This document shows, one piece after another, positions 35,220 through 47,222 of a stretch of 64,000 nucleotides of DNA. The position numbers and the translations under genes are program-made. The notes below the pieces were generated by a model. It ran no database searches. It saw only the letters and a program-made list of their open reading frames with translations, and had not been told where the DNA came from. The stretch's first letter is position 1. Each line of letters starts with the position of its first letter. The stretch comes from Zopfochytrium polystomum (taxonomy: Eukaryota > Chytridiomycota > Chytridiomycetes > Chytridiales > Chytridiaceae): positions 1-64,000 of the forward strand of contig JAIVFJ010000284.1 of NCBI GenBank assembly GCA_025765615.1, read 5' to 3'.

Positions 35220-36440
35220 GAGACGGACCTTCTTCCTTTTCGGCTTTGTAGCGCTCTCTCCATCCACGCTCTCTCTCTGTCTTATCGCCAACGGTTCGTT
35301 TACTTTTTTATGCAGGCTGAGGAAGAGAGAAAGAGCCAACAAGAAAATAAAAAAAAGAAAGGAAAGAAAAAAGAGTGCAAAAAAATGAATCTTGTTGCTC
35401 TCGATCGGCGGCATTCCGTCCTAATATCCGGGGTGTGCTTTTTCTTCTTTTTTTTTTTCTCCACAAAAAGTTTTCCTTTTCGTTGTCTTTTTTGTCTCCG
35501 CTTCCAGTCGGCCGGCCATTGCCGCGGAGGCGACATTGGCGTTGCAACCAAACAAACAAACAAGCCAAACAAACAGTCAACATTAACATTTGTCCGTTGA
35601 ACAACTTCTTCAGTTTGTGGCCAAGTTTGGTTTACTTTTCCTTTTTTTTTTTTCTTCCTCATTTGAAAATTTATTGTTTTTTTTGCATGCTTTTTTACTT
35701 TTTCAGTTTTTTGCAGATCGTTTTCTTCTTGCAAAGAGAGCGACAGGGAGACAAATTAGATTGAGATTGGGACTGACCGGGACCCGAAATGACAGACAGC
35801 CGACAGAGCCCGCCACGCGGCAGCAACCGGCCCGAGCAGTTGTCGCGTTCGCGATTGGCAAAATGTTTCTGATTCTTTCTTTTTCCTTTCTTTTCTTTTT
35901 TTTTAATGCGTTTGATTGGCGGGAAAAAGTCGAGAAAAAGATGATTGATTGAATGATCAGCTCTCTGTCTCTGTCTCTGTCTCTGCCCTCTCTCTTTCTG
36001 ACTCCCACGTGCGGTCTCTGCGGCCGGGCTCTGATGTGTGTTCATCATGCATTGGAATGGCCGCCCCCGGCCACAGTGCGGGGAGACAGGAGGAGGTCGA
36101 TTCGAGTCATTGCGAGGCCTGTGTGTGTGTGAGTGAGTTGAAGTGCAGAGAATGTGTGTGTTGCTTCCGTTATTAGGCTGGCTGTGAGTAAATGCCCACC
36201 CGACCCCCGCCCGCTGTCCTGTCGGACAGCCTGCTTGTCTGTCTGTCTGTCTGTCTGCCTGCCTGTGTGCATCACCTGCGTGTGTGTCTGTCTGTCTGTC
36301 TGTCTGTCTGAATGTTTTGTCAGTCTGTCTGTCTGTCTCTGCTTTGTCTTGCAAAAATTCGTGTTTGGTGAGCGGCGAGAGCGGGTTCGACCCGGTGGAG
36401 TGGGAGAGAGACAGAGGGTGGGAGCGAAAAGGAGGGGACC
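33420..36440. other. Gene-poor spacer rich in poly-A/poly-T tracts
   Basis: Homopolymer runs near 33421, 33660, 33790, 33958, 34202, 34911, 35190 (about 28 A) and 35642, plus TCTG/TGTC runs at 36236-36330. No domain-bearing frame was found. K/F-rich frames are artefacts of the runs. Confidence 0.6.
36236..36340. repeat. (TGTC)n microsatellite
   Basis: Two interrupted blocks of TCTG units upstream of the bZIP promoter. Confidence 0.85.
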
Positions 36441-36452
36441 CAGGCGTCGCCG

Positions 36453-36460
36453 TATAAAAA
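36453..36460 (+). promoter_or_regulatory. TATA box upstream of the bZIP gene
   Basis: TATAAAAA in a GC-rich context. It would place transcription start near 36485 and give a leader of roughly 400 bp that includes ACTC, ACAG and CT runs. Confidence 0.5.
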
Positions 36461-36905
36461 GGCGGTGGGGGAGGGCAACGGCTGTCTAACACGTTGTTGT
36501 GGTTGTTTGGTTGTCGCTTCGGTGTGACTATCACGCACTCGCTCGCTCACTCACTCACTCACTCACTCACAGACAGACAGACAGACAGACAGATCGCTCG
36601 ATATTGCACCCACCTTTCTCTCTCTCTCTCTCTCTCTCTTCGACTCTCTCTGCCGTCCCGATCGCAAAACAATTTGCACTCCCCCTTCAAACTCTACAAA
36701 ACGCTACCCCCAGCAAGCCTGCCTGAGACTTCATTCGAAAGACGAACGAACGAACGACGAGACTACTACCACTACGACTGCAACTCTGGCATCCGCAACT
36801 ACCGGCAACCACAGCCCACCGCAACAGCAACCCCTGCAACATCCCCCCTGCACCACCTGCGCGCGGCAGTAGCCAGCCAGCCAGCCAGCCAAAATTCCAG
36901 CAGCT

Positions 36906-36920
36906 ATGCCCTCCCCCTCC

Positions 36921-36951
<31 letters not shown>

Positions 36952-37001
36952 TCATCAACAAGCACTACCAACATCACCCGCCGCAACAACACCACCACCA
37001 G

Positions 37002-37054
<53 letters not shown>

Positions 37055-38740
37055 CAACCACCACCACAACCGTTTCCAGCCCGTTGCCCGCTACCACCCT
37101 TACCTCCACCACACGACCACCACCGCCACCAGCACCACCACTCCCGTCAGCAAACACGACGGCAGAACACACACGCCGGCGCCGGCGCCTGCGACAACCG
37201 CAATGACCGCTCATCACTACCCGTACCAACAACAACAACAACAACAACAACAACAACTACCACCGCCTCACCACCACAACCACCACAACAACCACCAACA
37301 AAAACAACACCACCAACACCAACAACAACAGGCACGCCCCCCGCTGCCGCTCTCGCCGTTCTCGCAAACCCCAGGGTTCCCGTCGCCGCCGCACATGGCG
37401 CCTCTGCCGAGCCCGGCCGCCGCGGTCTCGTCGTCGTTGTCGTCGACATCCGCCCACCCCCGCCGCCGACCACCCAGCGCCGCCGCACAGCTACCTACCG
37501 CCCCAGCAGCTCTCACTCCACCACCAAACCCCACACCAGCACCAGCGGCCCGTGTACGCGCTTCCCCAACCGCCACAACAACAGCAGGTGCCACCCCCGC
37601 ACTACCGTTACGCGTACACAACCTCCGCCACCGCCACCGCGACCCCTGCCCCTCCTCCCCCTCCTCTGCCCGCGCCCTTCCACCACCACCACCACGCGGC
37701 GCAGCACTACCCGTACGCCACCCCTCACCCTCCCACCGCCGCCGCGCCGCTGTCGCCGCCGCCGCCGGCTCTGCCGACAGCGACCGCGAGGACCAACGGC
37801 AGCAACAGCAACAACACCAGCGCGCCGCTAGGCCTCGCGGTGCTCGCGGAAGTGTGCTCGGCGCGTCCCCCGTCGTCGTCTTCGCGGTTCGACATTGCGT
37901 CGCTGGTCGACCCCCGCGACGACGACGTCGAGCCCGTCGCTGTCGTCGTCGCGGAGCTGCCGGCGCGGTGCGCGCGCAGCCCGAGCATCTCGAGCAGCAT
38001 TAGCAACCGGCCGCCGAACGCGGAGGCCGAGGAGGAGGAGGAGGAGGAAGAGGAGGAGGAGGAGGACGCGGGGGACGTCGTGATGGCGCCGGCTGCGACG
38101 GCGGCGCGAGAGGTGGGGGAGATGGACTTCGAGGATGGCGAGGAGGAGGACGAGGAGGAGGAGTTGGAGGTTGGCGGTAGTGGGGCCAGGGTGGAACGCA
38201 AGGCGGCGACGGCGGCGGTGCTGGCGGGCGCGGCGGTGCACCCGACGCCGGCGACGTCGCCGGCGCCGCAGGTGCTCGCCGCCCCCGTGGCTGCCGCCGT
38301 CGCGACGGCGGCGAAACCCGCAAACGTTCACGGTACCACCACACACCGCCGCACGGCGGGCGGCCCTACCACCACCACGACCGCCACCACGACCGGCAAG
38401 TCCACCGGCGCGGCGCCCCCGCCGCCGCCGTCGTCCTCGGTCCCCTCCGGCGACCGAGGAAGCGCTGCAACTGCAGCGGCGACGGAACCGCGACGCGGCG
38501 CGGCGGTTCCGCGAGCGGCGGGTGACGGAGCGGAACGAGCTGCAGGCGCAGGTTGCAGAGGAGCGGCGTGCGGCGGGGGAGCTTGCTGCGCGGCTTGCGG
38601 AGGCGGAGCGTGCGCGGGCGGAGGAGGCGAGGAGGGAGGCGTGGATGGTGAGGCGGCTGGCGACGCTGTTGGGGTGGAGCGAGGCGCGGGTGGCCGAGGA
38701 GGCGAGCAAGGCGGCGGCGGGTACTGTCGTGGCGGCGTGA
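36906..38740 (+). CDS. bZIP transcription factor with Q/N/H-rich and acidic regions
   Basis: The C-terminus, ending at TGA 38738-38740, holds a bZIP: basic region RRRNRDAARRFRERR has the N-x7-R signature, and nine residues later Leu begins a heptad series (L, E, L, A) through the coiled coil. Cys-3/Gcn4-like fungal bZIPs share the AAxxFR pattern. Upstream, in another frame, lies FDIASLVDPRDDD and two long acidic runs (about 38026-38065 and 38130-38165), a likely activation region. The N-terminus from ATG 36906 is Asn/Gln/His/Pro-rich. At least two frame changes imply introns: one near 37400-37480 and one near 38333-38462 (GTACCA...GGAAG fits the frame). Exon limits are therefore provisional. 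Target genes are unknown. Confidence 0.62.
36918..37256 (+). repeat. (CAA)n tracts coding Asn and Gln runs
   Basis: Three CAA/ACA clusters (36918-36953, 36995-37052, 37226-37256) in the N-terminal part of the bZIP gene. Confidence 0.85.
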
Positions 38741-39599
38741 AATCGAGTGTGTTTTTGTGTGTTGTGCCGTGTTTTTTTTTTCTTCTTTTTTTGTTTGTTT
38801 GGTTGGTTGTTTGCCCCCGTTTTTCTTTCATTCAAAGGTGCCATCATCCCCTTCATTTATTCTAGTACTTACCACACTACATGCCGCCATTTTTGTTTCC
38901 CTTCCTCTCTGCGCCTCTCTCTCATCTCTCTCTTTCATCTATCTCTTTCTTCTCTCTCTTGGTTCGTCATTTCAATTTTTTCAGTCAGTTTTCCATCTGT
39001 TCCCTGATAGTTCTGTTTCCGTCTGTTTTTCCTCTTTTTACCTCAGTAGTAGTATTTGCAGTGCCCCCCACCCCCTCAAAAACAATTCGTACCCCCCTGT
39101 TACCTCTGCAGCCAATTTGCACTCCTCCACTCCAACGCACTCCCTCCCTTGCATTCTCCCTTTTTGCAACATGGTATACATTTATCTCCAAACTCCGCAA
39201 GAAACGAAAGAAAAAGACCCGGCCGCCGAAAAAAGAAACCCAAAAAAAAAAAAAGAATGCTTTGTAAGTGTGACGCTCTCTTCTTCTTTTTTTGCAAAGC
39301 CCTCCGAGAAGCCAACCCCACCAACGTGCGGACCACAACCGAGCGCTAAAAAAGAAAAAAAAAAAAAAAAAAAAACTGGAAGCATTTTTTTTCAATGTTT
39401 AGGGCAAGGTACCCTGTACTCTTTTTTTTTTTTTTTTTTTTTTTTGCTTTTTTGTGTAAGATCTACTCGCTTGGTTGAGGGCGCGGCCTATGAGGACTCA
39501 CCACAGCTTGGTCAACACTGCCAACGCTGGCCTGGGGGATAACACCAATAGGAACTGGCTCGCATCAAGATACAAAAAGGCTTGAGGACAAAGAAATAG
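38741..39599. other. Intergenic with homopolymer runs
   Basis: T- and A-runs near 38770, 39247, 39354 and 39422. No gene is supported. Confidence 0.55.
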
Positions 39600-39647
39600 A
39601 TCGGGAGAGAGCCTTCTCCCCAACTTGGAGAGAAAGAGAAAAAAGTC

Positions 39648-39957
39648 TGTTATAAATTATTGATGCATAATGATGAAATGCACGCTGTAATAGTTGCTAG
39701 GCAAGCGTGACTGGCACAGGGTAAAAACCTCTCCTATATTATCTGCTTGAGCAGAGGAGGAGGAAAACTGTTAACACTGGGTTTCTGTTCCACTTAATAC
39801 TCGGAGTATTTGTCAACAGCACAAGCCAGCGCCCAGGTCTGCATTGGCAGTGGCTCGCTCTCCCACGGGCATCGTGAGAAGAACAATAACTGACAGTCAC
39901 AATAGGTTCGGGTCTGTCTTGTGCCTCTTGCTGCAAACCAGTCAGCTCTGCCTAACA
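39648..39957. repeat. Copia-type LTR, isolated copy
   Basis: About 310 bp from TGTTATAAATT to GCCTAACA. It is an inverted copy of 49195-49500. Similarity continues about 45 bp to the left (39600-39647) into sequence that also follows the other copy, so a stub of internal sequence is attached. No target duplication could be recognised (left AAGTC, right TGACT). Confidence 0.75.
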
Positions 39958-40575
39958 TGACTCTTGAGTGGTGCTATTTACGATCGGCAGACAGGATAAT
40001 TAGTAGAACTCAACTTAATCTGCCCTTTCACCGAGCCTCTCTTCACTGAAACAGAACGGCGCGACCAGTCCTTAGTCGAAACCGCCACACAAACCGAAGT
40101 GGTCACATTCCCCAACCAGGTTAAATCAGGATAAACCAGAAAGCTTTCATTTTCCTCCATGGAGTTTTTGGAACTTTGAGACCCATATCTCCCAATTACC
40201 GGGCAGAAGCCTCAACGTTTGAATTGTGAAAACAAGAATTTCATTGACGGCATCCTAACGGCGCTTCATTCGAATTGGTGAGCAAACGGATTTAAGCGTT
40301 TGGTATATTGCTGCTCTTGCAGGGTTGGGGTGGGAGGAGAGTTAACGAACGAGGGCCTCGTATGAAATGTTCGGCACAAAGCGAGTTGCTGCAAGTGGGT
40401 CAGGCGGAAACTTGGTGACAAGGCGAGCCTGATTCATCAACCCAACCTGAAACTTGACCTTTGGACGTTTGGCAGCCGTGAATCCCACCAACCCCAGCAA
40501 CGGAAACGCACAAAGCCTCACAAGAGCACCCCTATAATTTACGATAGTCGCACATTTGCTTCTCCGGAAAAAGCC
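39958..40575. other. Intergenic, promoter side of eIF2B epsilon
   Basis: No gene seen. The long minus frame 40342-41256 is the shadow of the eIF2B epsilon exons. Confidence 0.5.
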
Positions 40576-43500
40576 ATGAGGAAAGACGCGCCTTCGGGTG
40601 GTGTGCACGAAAAGCTGGAGCCTGATCAGGTTTGCATGAGGGGACCGCCGGGCTCTTTCCATCCATCCGCGCAGTGTCGCCACACCTCTCAGCCCCGTCG
40701 CACGATTCCGAGTGCGGAAGCGCGATCTGCTCTCCCATGCATGCGAGGCGCCTATTCCTCCTGCCTTTCTAACTGGCGTCTGTCGATTCAGGTTCTGACG
40801 GCGGTTGTCGTGGCCGACAGCTTCAACCACCGGTTCATGCCACTTACACTCGAGAAGCCACGCGTAGGTTACGGGGATCTCCCTGGCGAACGCTCTGGAC
40901 GATCGCCCTCGCGTTTCTCTAACCCTCACCATGATCCTACTACTACGGTTCATCCACATTCCCGTTTCCCAGTGCCTTCTTCCCCTCCTCAACGTCCCGC
41001 TCATCGAGTACACCCTTGAGTTCCTTGCGCTTTCGGGCGTCGACGAGATCCTGGTCGTCTGCTGCGCGCACGCGGATGAGATCAAACGGTATCTTGCAAG
41101 GAGCCCGCGGTGGGGCACCAAGTCGTCTGTACCGAGGGTGTCCACGTTTGTGTCACAGGAGCTGAAGAGTGTCGGCGACGCGCTCCGGGATTTGGACGCA
41201 AAGCAGGTGCTGAAGTCGGACTTCATTCTCGTGAGCGGGGATGTCGTGTCGAACATGAATCTGCAGCAAGCATTGGAGGAGCATCGGTGTGTGTGTGTTC
41301 TTTTGCGAAGCCTTTGCCGAGGTTTTCCATGCTAATCCTCCCAATGCAGGAACCGTCGGCTGACGGACAAGAACTCGATCATGACAATGGTGAATTGCTG
41401 CGAGTCCTTCCACTTGACCCTTAACCCAAATCTTTGAAGGTACTCAAATCGGCCAGTCCGTCGCACCGCACAAGGTAGGTTACAGGCGCTGGCATTTCCA
41501 GGTTGCAGCAAAACTGATGGTTTTACTCCAGGTCGAGGGGAGAGGAAGGAATATACGTCTTGGACAGTGTTACTCGTCAATGCGTTCACTACGACAGCGT
41601 GTACCCCAAGAAGCGAAAGCTGAAAATTAGCACTGAGCTGTTCAAAGCCCATCCGGAGCTCAAAGTCAGGAACGACCTCATCGACTGTCAGATTGACATT
41701 TGCTCGATAGACGTGAGAGCTGCTGAATGCTTCCGTCTTCAACTTTTCTGTCGCATCCTTTACTTAACGTGAACCTCCTTCCGAAAGGTTCCAGCTTTGT
41801 TTACGGAAAATTTCGATTGGCAAGACATTAGACGGCACTTCGTTCGTGGAATTCTCGAGTCCGATTTGCTGGGAAAGACCATATATTGTCATATCATCTC
41901 AAGCAAATACTCTGCGAGAGTTCGAAGCACCCAGATGTACGACTCAATCAGGTACGGGAAAGTTTACTGAAACCTGGAAACAATAGTGATTGTACCCGTT
42001 CGATGAAACCCAAAATTTTCGAACACTAGCAAGGACATGATCGCGAGATGGACTTTTCCTATGGTTCCTGACGGCAATATTACCGGCGATCTCTCCTACA
42101 CCCACTCCAGTCCCCACATTTACAAAGAAAAGAATGTGGTTCTTTCACGTTCCACCGTGCTGGACCGCCACGTTGCCGTAGGTTCCCAAACTCAGATCGG
42201 AGAATCGACCAGTATTGCGAACTCGGTGATAGGGAGGAGGTGCAAAATTGGTACGATTCCGGTTTTCTTCCTCCTTTCTGTCGATTGGAAATCAAAGGCA
42301 TTCGTGTGCTGTAGTTAACTGTTGGTGCCAATTACAAACACATTTTTTGTTGCTTTTTAGGTAATAACGTGACGATAGAGGGCTCCTACATCTGGGACGA
42401 CACCGTGATCGAGGACAATTGCCGAGTTCACCGCTCGATTTTGGCGGAGAATGTAAGGCTTCGTCGAGGAGTTCAAGTTGGCACTGGATCGATTCTGTCA
42501 TACGGAGTAAGCCGACGATGGCGATTTCTTTTTATGTTTTATCATTCTGATCGATGGGGGCTCTTTTTGGATTTCAATCCACAACTCTTTTCTTCAGGTC
42601 GTCATTGGCGAGAATTTCAGCGTGCCTCCATTTGCGAGAATCACAAAAAAGCGGCACGTACAAAGGGACAGCGACGACGAATCTAGCGATGTCGAAGAAG
42701 ACGCCAGCGCCACAGGTTTTTCCATGCAAACTTTAAGCGTATCAAGTGGTTCCGTTCTTACGCTGTGCGTTCCCCAACGCCAGTTTTCTTACCCGAAATC
42801 GTTGGCGATGGCGGAGAGGGTCTACCGTTCGTTTCGGAATTTTCAGACGATGAAGATGAGGAGAACGACCGAGCCCTCCTTGAGCTCTGCTCTATGGGTA
42901 TGATATCTGTTGCAAATGTTTGACGGCAGCACCACAACAGGAGTACCTGAATATCATGTGAACCAGCTCGAGATGCCCCCATCGAAGACATCGACGACGT
43001 TGCAGACGACGACAGCGATGACTCGGATTTCGATACAGACGTGGATGACGAGTCCAGTTAAGACGAACCCGACAACCCGGAGCGCACTGAACTTACTGAA
43101 TTCCCCACACATTCATTCCTGCATTATCCACCCTCAATTTTACGCAGAGTGGCGCCGTGAGATCCAGCTTACCTTTGAAAGGGGCATCCGAGAGAACTTG
43201 ACAACAGACGACGTTTTTGTCGAACTGAACCCCCTCAAATTCGCGCACAATCTCTCGTTCCACCAAATCAGAGAGGAGGCCATTCCGACATTCCTGAATT
43301 TGGTTTCGCCTACCCTTTCCGTCGACAATCTGTTTGCACGCTGGGGCGAGGTGTTCCAGAAGCTTGTGTTTGACGAGAAGGATCAGCTGGATTTACTGCA
43401 GATTCTCGAGGTATATGAAAGTCCCATATCTTTGTCCCCGGACTGTCCTGCTGGTTTCTATTGCTAACGGTGAACCTCGTTGCTTTACCTTAATTAGGAA

Positions 43501-43794
43501 CACTGCATGGAGCATGAGAATCACGGCAAGCTCATCCTACATATCCTCAAAGCATTGTACCAGCGCGAAGTCGTCGAAGACGACGCCATTTCGGCTTGGT
43601 ACGCGTCGTCAAAGGGTCCCATTCGGGATGCGGTGAGTGTTCCAGGCGTTTCTAGTCTTCCCTTTCCGTTGCTGTACTCCTACCACCGTTCAGCTATGGC
43701 TAAACTTACTTTCGTTTCCCCGCAGGCAAAGCCGTTTGTTGACTGGCTCCAACAGGACGACGAGGATGACGAGGATGACGAAGATGAAGAATGA
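40576..43794 (+). CDS. GCD6: Translation initiation factor eIF2B subunit epsilon
   Basis: 671 aa from 15 exons: 40576-40629, 40792-40863, 40973-41286, 41350-41389, 41440-41474, 41532-41712, 41788-41951, 42030-42250, 42361-42506, 42598-42715, 42784-42897, 42967-43056, 43148-43410, 43498-43632 and 43726-43794. All are bounded by GT-AG and the phases close to an open frame. It is the catalytic guanine-nucleotide exchange subunit for eIF2 in the cytosol. The N-terminus is a nucleotidyltransferase-like fold (TAVVVADSFNHRFMPLTLEKPR, LLPLLNVPLIEYTLEFLA). The middle has left-handed beta-helix hexapeptides (VLDRHVAVGSQTQIGE, GNNVTIEGSYIWDD). The C-terminus is the HEAT-like W2/eIF5C exchange domain with its acidic-aromatic end (DWLQQDDEDDEDDE). 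Length is close to yeast Gcd6. PTAR1 starts 200 bp downstream on the same strand. Confidence 0.93.
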
Positions 43795-43994
43795 ACATAT
43801 GATTGAAAGGGGAATCATCGCCATGACGTGGGCGAAGGCAGCGGGAAAGCTTGTTGCGTTTGTTAGATCCGAATAAAAGGGATTTTCAAGAGGTTAGATC
43901 ATCGCTTGCTGGCGCCGTTTGAAGGCCCCGTTTCGGTCGGTGTGAACACAATTCCCCAAAAAAAGTCAAAAAGGAAAGTGCCTTCCCTGTCGAA

Positions 43995-45687
43995 ATGGCA
44001 CAGCTCCTTGCGTCGCTGGACGCTCTCTTTGCATCGCATCCGGCCGGCACCCTCGTCGACCTTGGCATATCGCCGCCCACGGCGTCAGCATCGACCGCGG
44101 ACCGCGCGGAAGAGCCGGCGGGCTCGTTCCACCCGTTCATCGTGGTGGAAGGCAACCTCGGGATCCCCGCCGACGTGGTGGAGCCGCTGTTCCGGCACGC
44201 CCACGCCGCGTTCTTTTTAGCGCGGGCGCGGCGCCGGCCGGCCCTCGACGGGTGAGTTTTGCGGGGCACTCTCTCTCAACTTGGGCCTCAATAGTATTCC
44301 CCGCTTCCCCTACCGTCGTCGGCTTTCCCCTTTCCTCCGCCCGTTTCGCCCCCCTTTCTTTCTTCAGCGGCTCTCCCTCTCTGTGACGGTCCGTCTCACC
44401 GCCCCAACTGACACAAACAAGGGCCAGGCACCCATTCCGGATCCAACGACGACGAGGACGACGCTGTCGCCGCGTTGCTGGCGAGCGCATCGCGCGCGCT
44501 GGCACTGATCAACCCGGAACTGTACACTACGTGGAACGTACGGTTGGGCCAATTCGATCATTCGTTCCCTCTTTTTTTTTTTCGTCGACTGACACCCGCT
44601 TCTGTTCACCACCCCCCCGAAAAGGCGAGACCTCGTCCTGGCCGGCCGGATCCGAGCTCAGGAGGAAGTGGGGTTGATCGACCTGATTCTCACGCGGCAT
44701 CCAAAACGCGGGACGCTGTGGAACTACCGGTGAGTTTGTTGCGGGAGCTTTTTCGCAATGAGGGGGAGTTTGATGAACGTTTTTATGGTCCGCATATTTA
44801 TTTCAACGACATCTTCCTCACTTCCCCCCTTTCCAACCAGGACCTGGCTGACCGAGCAACTCATCGCCGAGGCGAGGAAAGCAACCGGGGAATCAACGTC
44901 GGTGGCGGCGATCCTCGCGCACGAGTGGACGGTGTGTACGCGCGCGTGCGACCGGCACCGGATGAACTACAACGCGTGGACGCACCGACTCAAGCTGCTG
45001 GCGCACGTGGGCGACGCGGCGACGGCGCGCGGGGAGGTGGCGAGGGTCGGTGTCTGGTTGCGGCGGAACGTGTCGGACCACAGCGGGTTTGCGTACCGGC
45101 TGTCGGCGGTGGGGCGGCTGCGGGAGCTGCTGATCGCGGAGCGGGCGGCGGTGGCGGCGGCTGCTGCGGACCAACGAAACGCGGGCGAGATGGACGACGA
45201 GGCGGTCGTGGGTGAGGAGGTACGGTGGGCGAAGGGGTTCGTGGTGGAGTTTGCTGGGCACGCGTCAGCGTGGAACTATTTGGCGTGCACGATTTGGTGC
45301 GAGGTGGAGCGGAGAGGGAAAGCGAGCGGGTGGAATACGTGGACGGTGCAGGATGTGGAAACTGCCGTGTTTCAGCAGCCATTGACGGATGCAGTCGCCG
45401 CCGCCACCACCGCAAGCGGCCAGGTCGACATTTTCTTGGAAATAGTGCGTTTCGCAGGCAGTTTGCGGGCGGCAGAGGACCATAAGGAGCTTGCGATTGA
45501 ATTCTTGCTGAATATATTTCAAAAGGTAAACGTCTCCTTAAGGTCGCAGAGACTTACTTGGCCACCTGATGCGGAATTTCCCGTGGAATCACAACAGGAT
45601 AAGCGGTTACAAGACATTCGCAAGCGGCTCCAGGCAGATCTGGAAAATCCCTCCCTGGGGATCTTGTGTAGTGTATCATCCATCTAG
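43995..45687 (+). CDS. PTAR1: Protein prenyltransferase alpha-subunit repeat protein (PTAR1-like)
   Basis: The ATG at 43995 opens exon 1, which runs to a GTGAGT donor at 44252. Further coding segments lie at about 44422-44537, 44625-44735 and 44841-45687. PPTA-type repeats are clear: ALALINPELYTTWN, LILTRHPKRGTLWNYR, MNYNAWTHRLKLL, DHSGFAYRLSAV and HASAWNYLACTIW, matching the W-N-x-R pattern of prenyltransferase alpha subunits. The N-terminal FIVVEGNLGIP segment also fits the PTAR1 family, whose human member forms part of a geranylgeranyltransferase (GGTase-III). Exact phases at the first two introns could not be reconciled, and the last 50 residues may include another intron. The stop codon overlaps the end of the convergent minus-strand gene by 12 bp. 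Confidence 0.82.
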
Positions 45688-47051
45688 TCGGTTGTCGAGA
45701 TTTGATCGTGGCAGCACGGGGATATGGAAGAACCGAAAAAACTCTTTCCAAAACAGGTTAAATGAACAGATTTGTTCCCCGCTAGCGGGTGAGTAGCTGC
45801 GCTTCAGCTGCTGTATTTGCTCGGCAACCCAGTCACGCTCGGTGCAGAGCAGGTCATAGGTCGCTGCGGTGAGGTGCGCCGCCTCTGTCATCATGAGGCA
45901 CCCCCACAAGCGTGGCAGCTGCTCCCCTCCCAACAATGCTTCCTCCAACGGGGCAGACACGCTCGGGAGGTTCGTTGTTTCTGGGAGCATGCAGCGTGCC
46001 ATGTGCCAGAACAGCGCCCGAAGTCGACGGGAGAGGTGAGCAGCTACTGCGACGAAAAACTCGAACGAAACGGAGGAGAGGATTGCGAGTAGCCAAGGGT
46101 GAAGGGAGAACATGACTGATTGGACTCGACAGTCTGACGGAGGATCCCCGTGGAGCGCAGCAAGAATGACTGAAAGGGCTGTGGAGGAAGCAGATTGTGC
46201 ACGATCACTGTCCGTGCAGCGGTCCTCGCCGGATCCAAAGGTCGCCAAAATGGCGAGCACCTCCTTTAAACCAGCATGAAATCTAGTGAGAAACAGAAGC
46301 AAATCCGACTCCGCTGTGAGTCGGCCTAAAAGAATACGTACCAATCCATCAATAAAGGGGATGGCGAGCGAATCTGGTTCAAAAGCAACAAAGGTCTCGC
46401 GGATGGCGGCCCAGTTGGGTCCAGACGAATCGATCCAGCAAGAAATGTCTTCGGGGTTAAGCTCATCTAGCAGCCGCCGGGCAATGACAAAGTTCGGCAT
46501 CGTTCCTGGATGCAGCCAGTAGGACTTTTCTATTGCAGTCGCCACGAGCGGAGCTTTGTACCCAGATGAAGTGCCGCGTTTCGTTGCGGGATCGCCCAGG
46601 AGGGGTTAGTGAGACCAGATGAAAAAAGTTCCTTAAGGCAACACACACCTGCCAAGGGCCATCGTGCACCAGAGCCGCCAGGAGGCGAGAACCACCGCAC
46701 ATCGGCGATGAGAGAGTGCAAGTATGCGAGAAGGTGGCGGTGTCGGGGATGTAGGTCTTGAGGGCGCTTGGGCAGGCGGCCAGGGGGACTCAGAGTGTAA
46801 GCGTCGTACGTATCCTGAACAAGTTTGGTCAGATTCAACGAGGACGTGCGGAGGGCGGCAAGAGAACCCACCTGCGCGAGATCCGCCACAGACGCCTCGC
46901 GTGCGTATGAGTAGGCAGCTTCATCGTCGTAATCGGCCCCAACTTGGGGGGCCTGGCCGGTGTTGGCTGGATGGCGGCCAAGGAGGAGAAGAGCGCCGCT
47001 GGCGCTCCCAACAAGGGGTTGATCAGAGAGCCGGTTGGACTTGTCAGGCAT
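45676..47051 (-). CDS. Unrecognised protein, three likely exons
   Basis: A probable gene from ATG 47051: exon 1 (MPDKSNRLSDQPLVG...) runs to near 46870, where GTGGGT...GTTCAG may form a 57-bp intron. Exon 2 (DTYDAYTLSPPGRLPKR...LLAYLHSLIADVRW) runs to about 46652. After GTGTGT...ACAAAG, exon 3 starts at about 46554 and runs to 45676. Exon 3 (about 290 residues) is mostly amphipathic helices (FIDGLVRILLGRLTAESDLLLFL, GLKEVLAILATFG), as in helical-repeat scaffold proteins. No motif allowed a family name. The intron 1 sequence is also open in frame, so it may be coding. Only about 170 bp separates it from divergent GPI15. Confidence 0.5.
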
Positions 47052-47222
47052 TCATTCGCTTGCCAGAGTTTCGTCAAGGTTTTCGTTGCCGGCGCACAAG
47101 AGCGGCGGCGTTTCGTAACGTACCGCGATTTACGCGATCGAGAGCACTCGCCGACTCCGTCCAGCCTGAGATCGGCCGCGGAAGCGGGGAAAGGGGGTGT
47201 GGGCTTTCGATCGGTCGAACGC
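47052..47222. promoter_or_regulatory. Short divergent intergenic region (bidirectional promoter)
   Basis: 171 bp between the start codons of the minus-strand gene and GPI15. Both promoters must lie here or overlap the opposite leaders. No TATA box was seen. Confidence 0.45.

Noticed and set aside
33888..35600. Lys-rich and Phe-rich frames
   Set aside because: They arise from poly-A and poly-T runs, with no stable composition or motif outside the runs.
36494..37831. 445-codon plus frame before the bZIP gene
   Set aside because: It is a different frame of the CAA/CCA-rich region and would start within simple repeats. The frame beginning at 36906 leads more plausibly to the bZIP.
40342..41256. 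304-codon minus frame
   Set aside because: Shadow of eIF2B epsilon exons 1-3, which match a known family on the plus strand.
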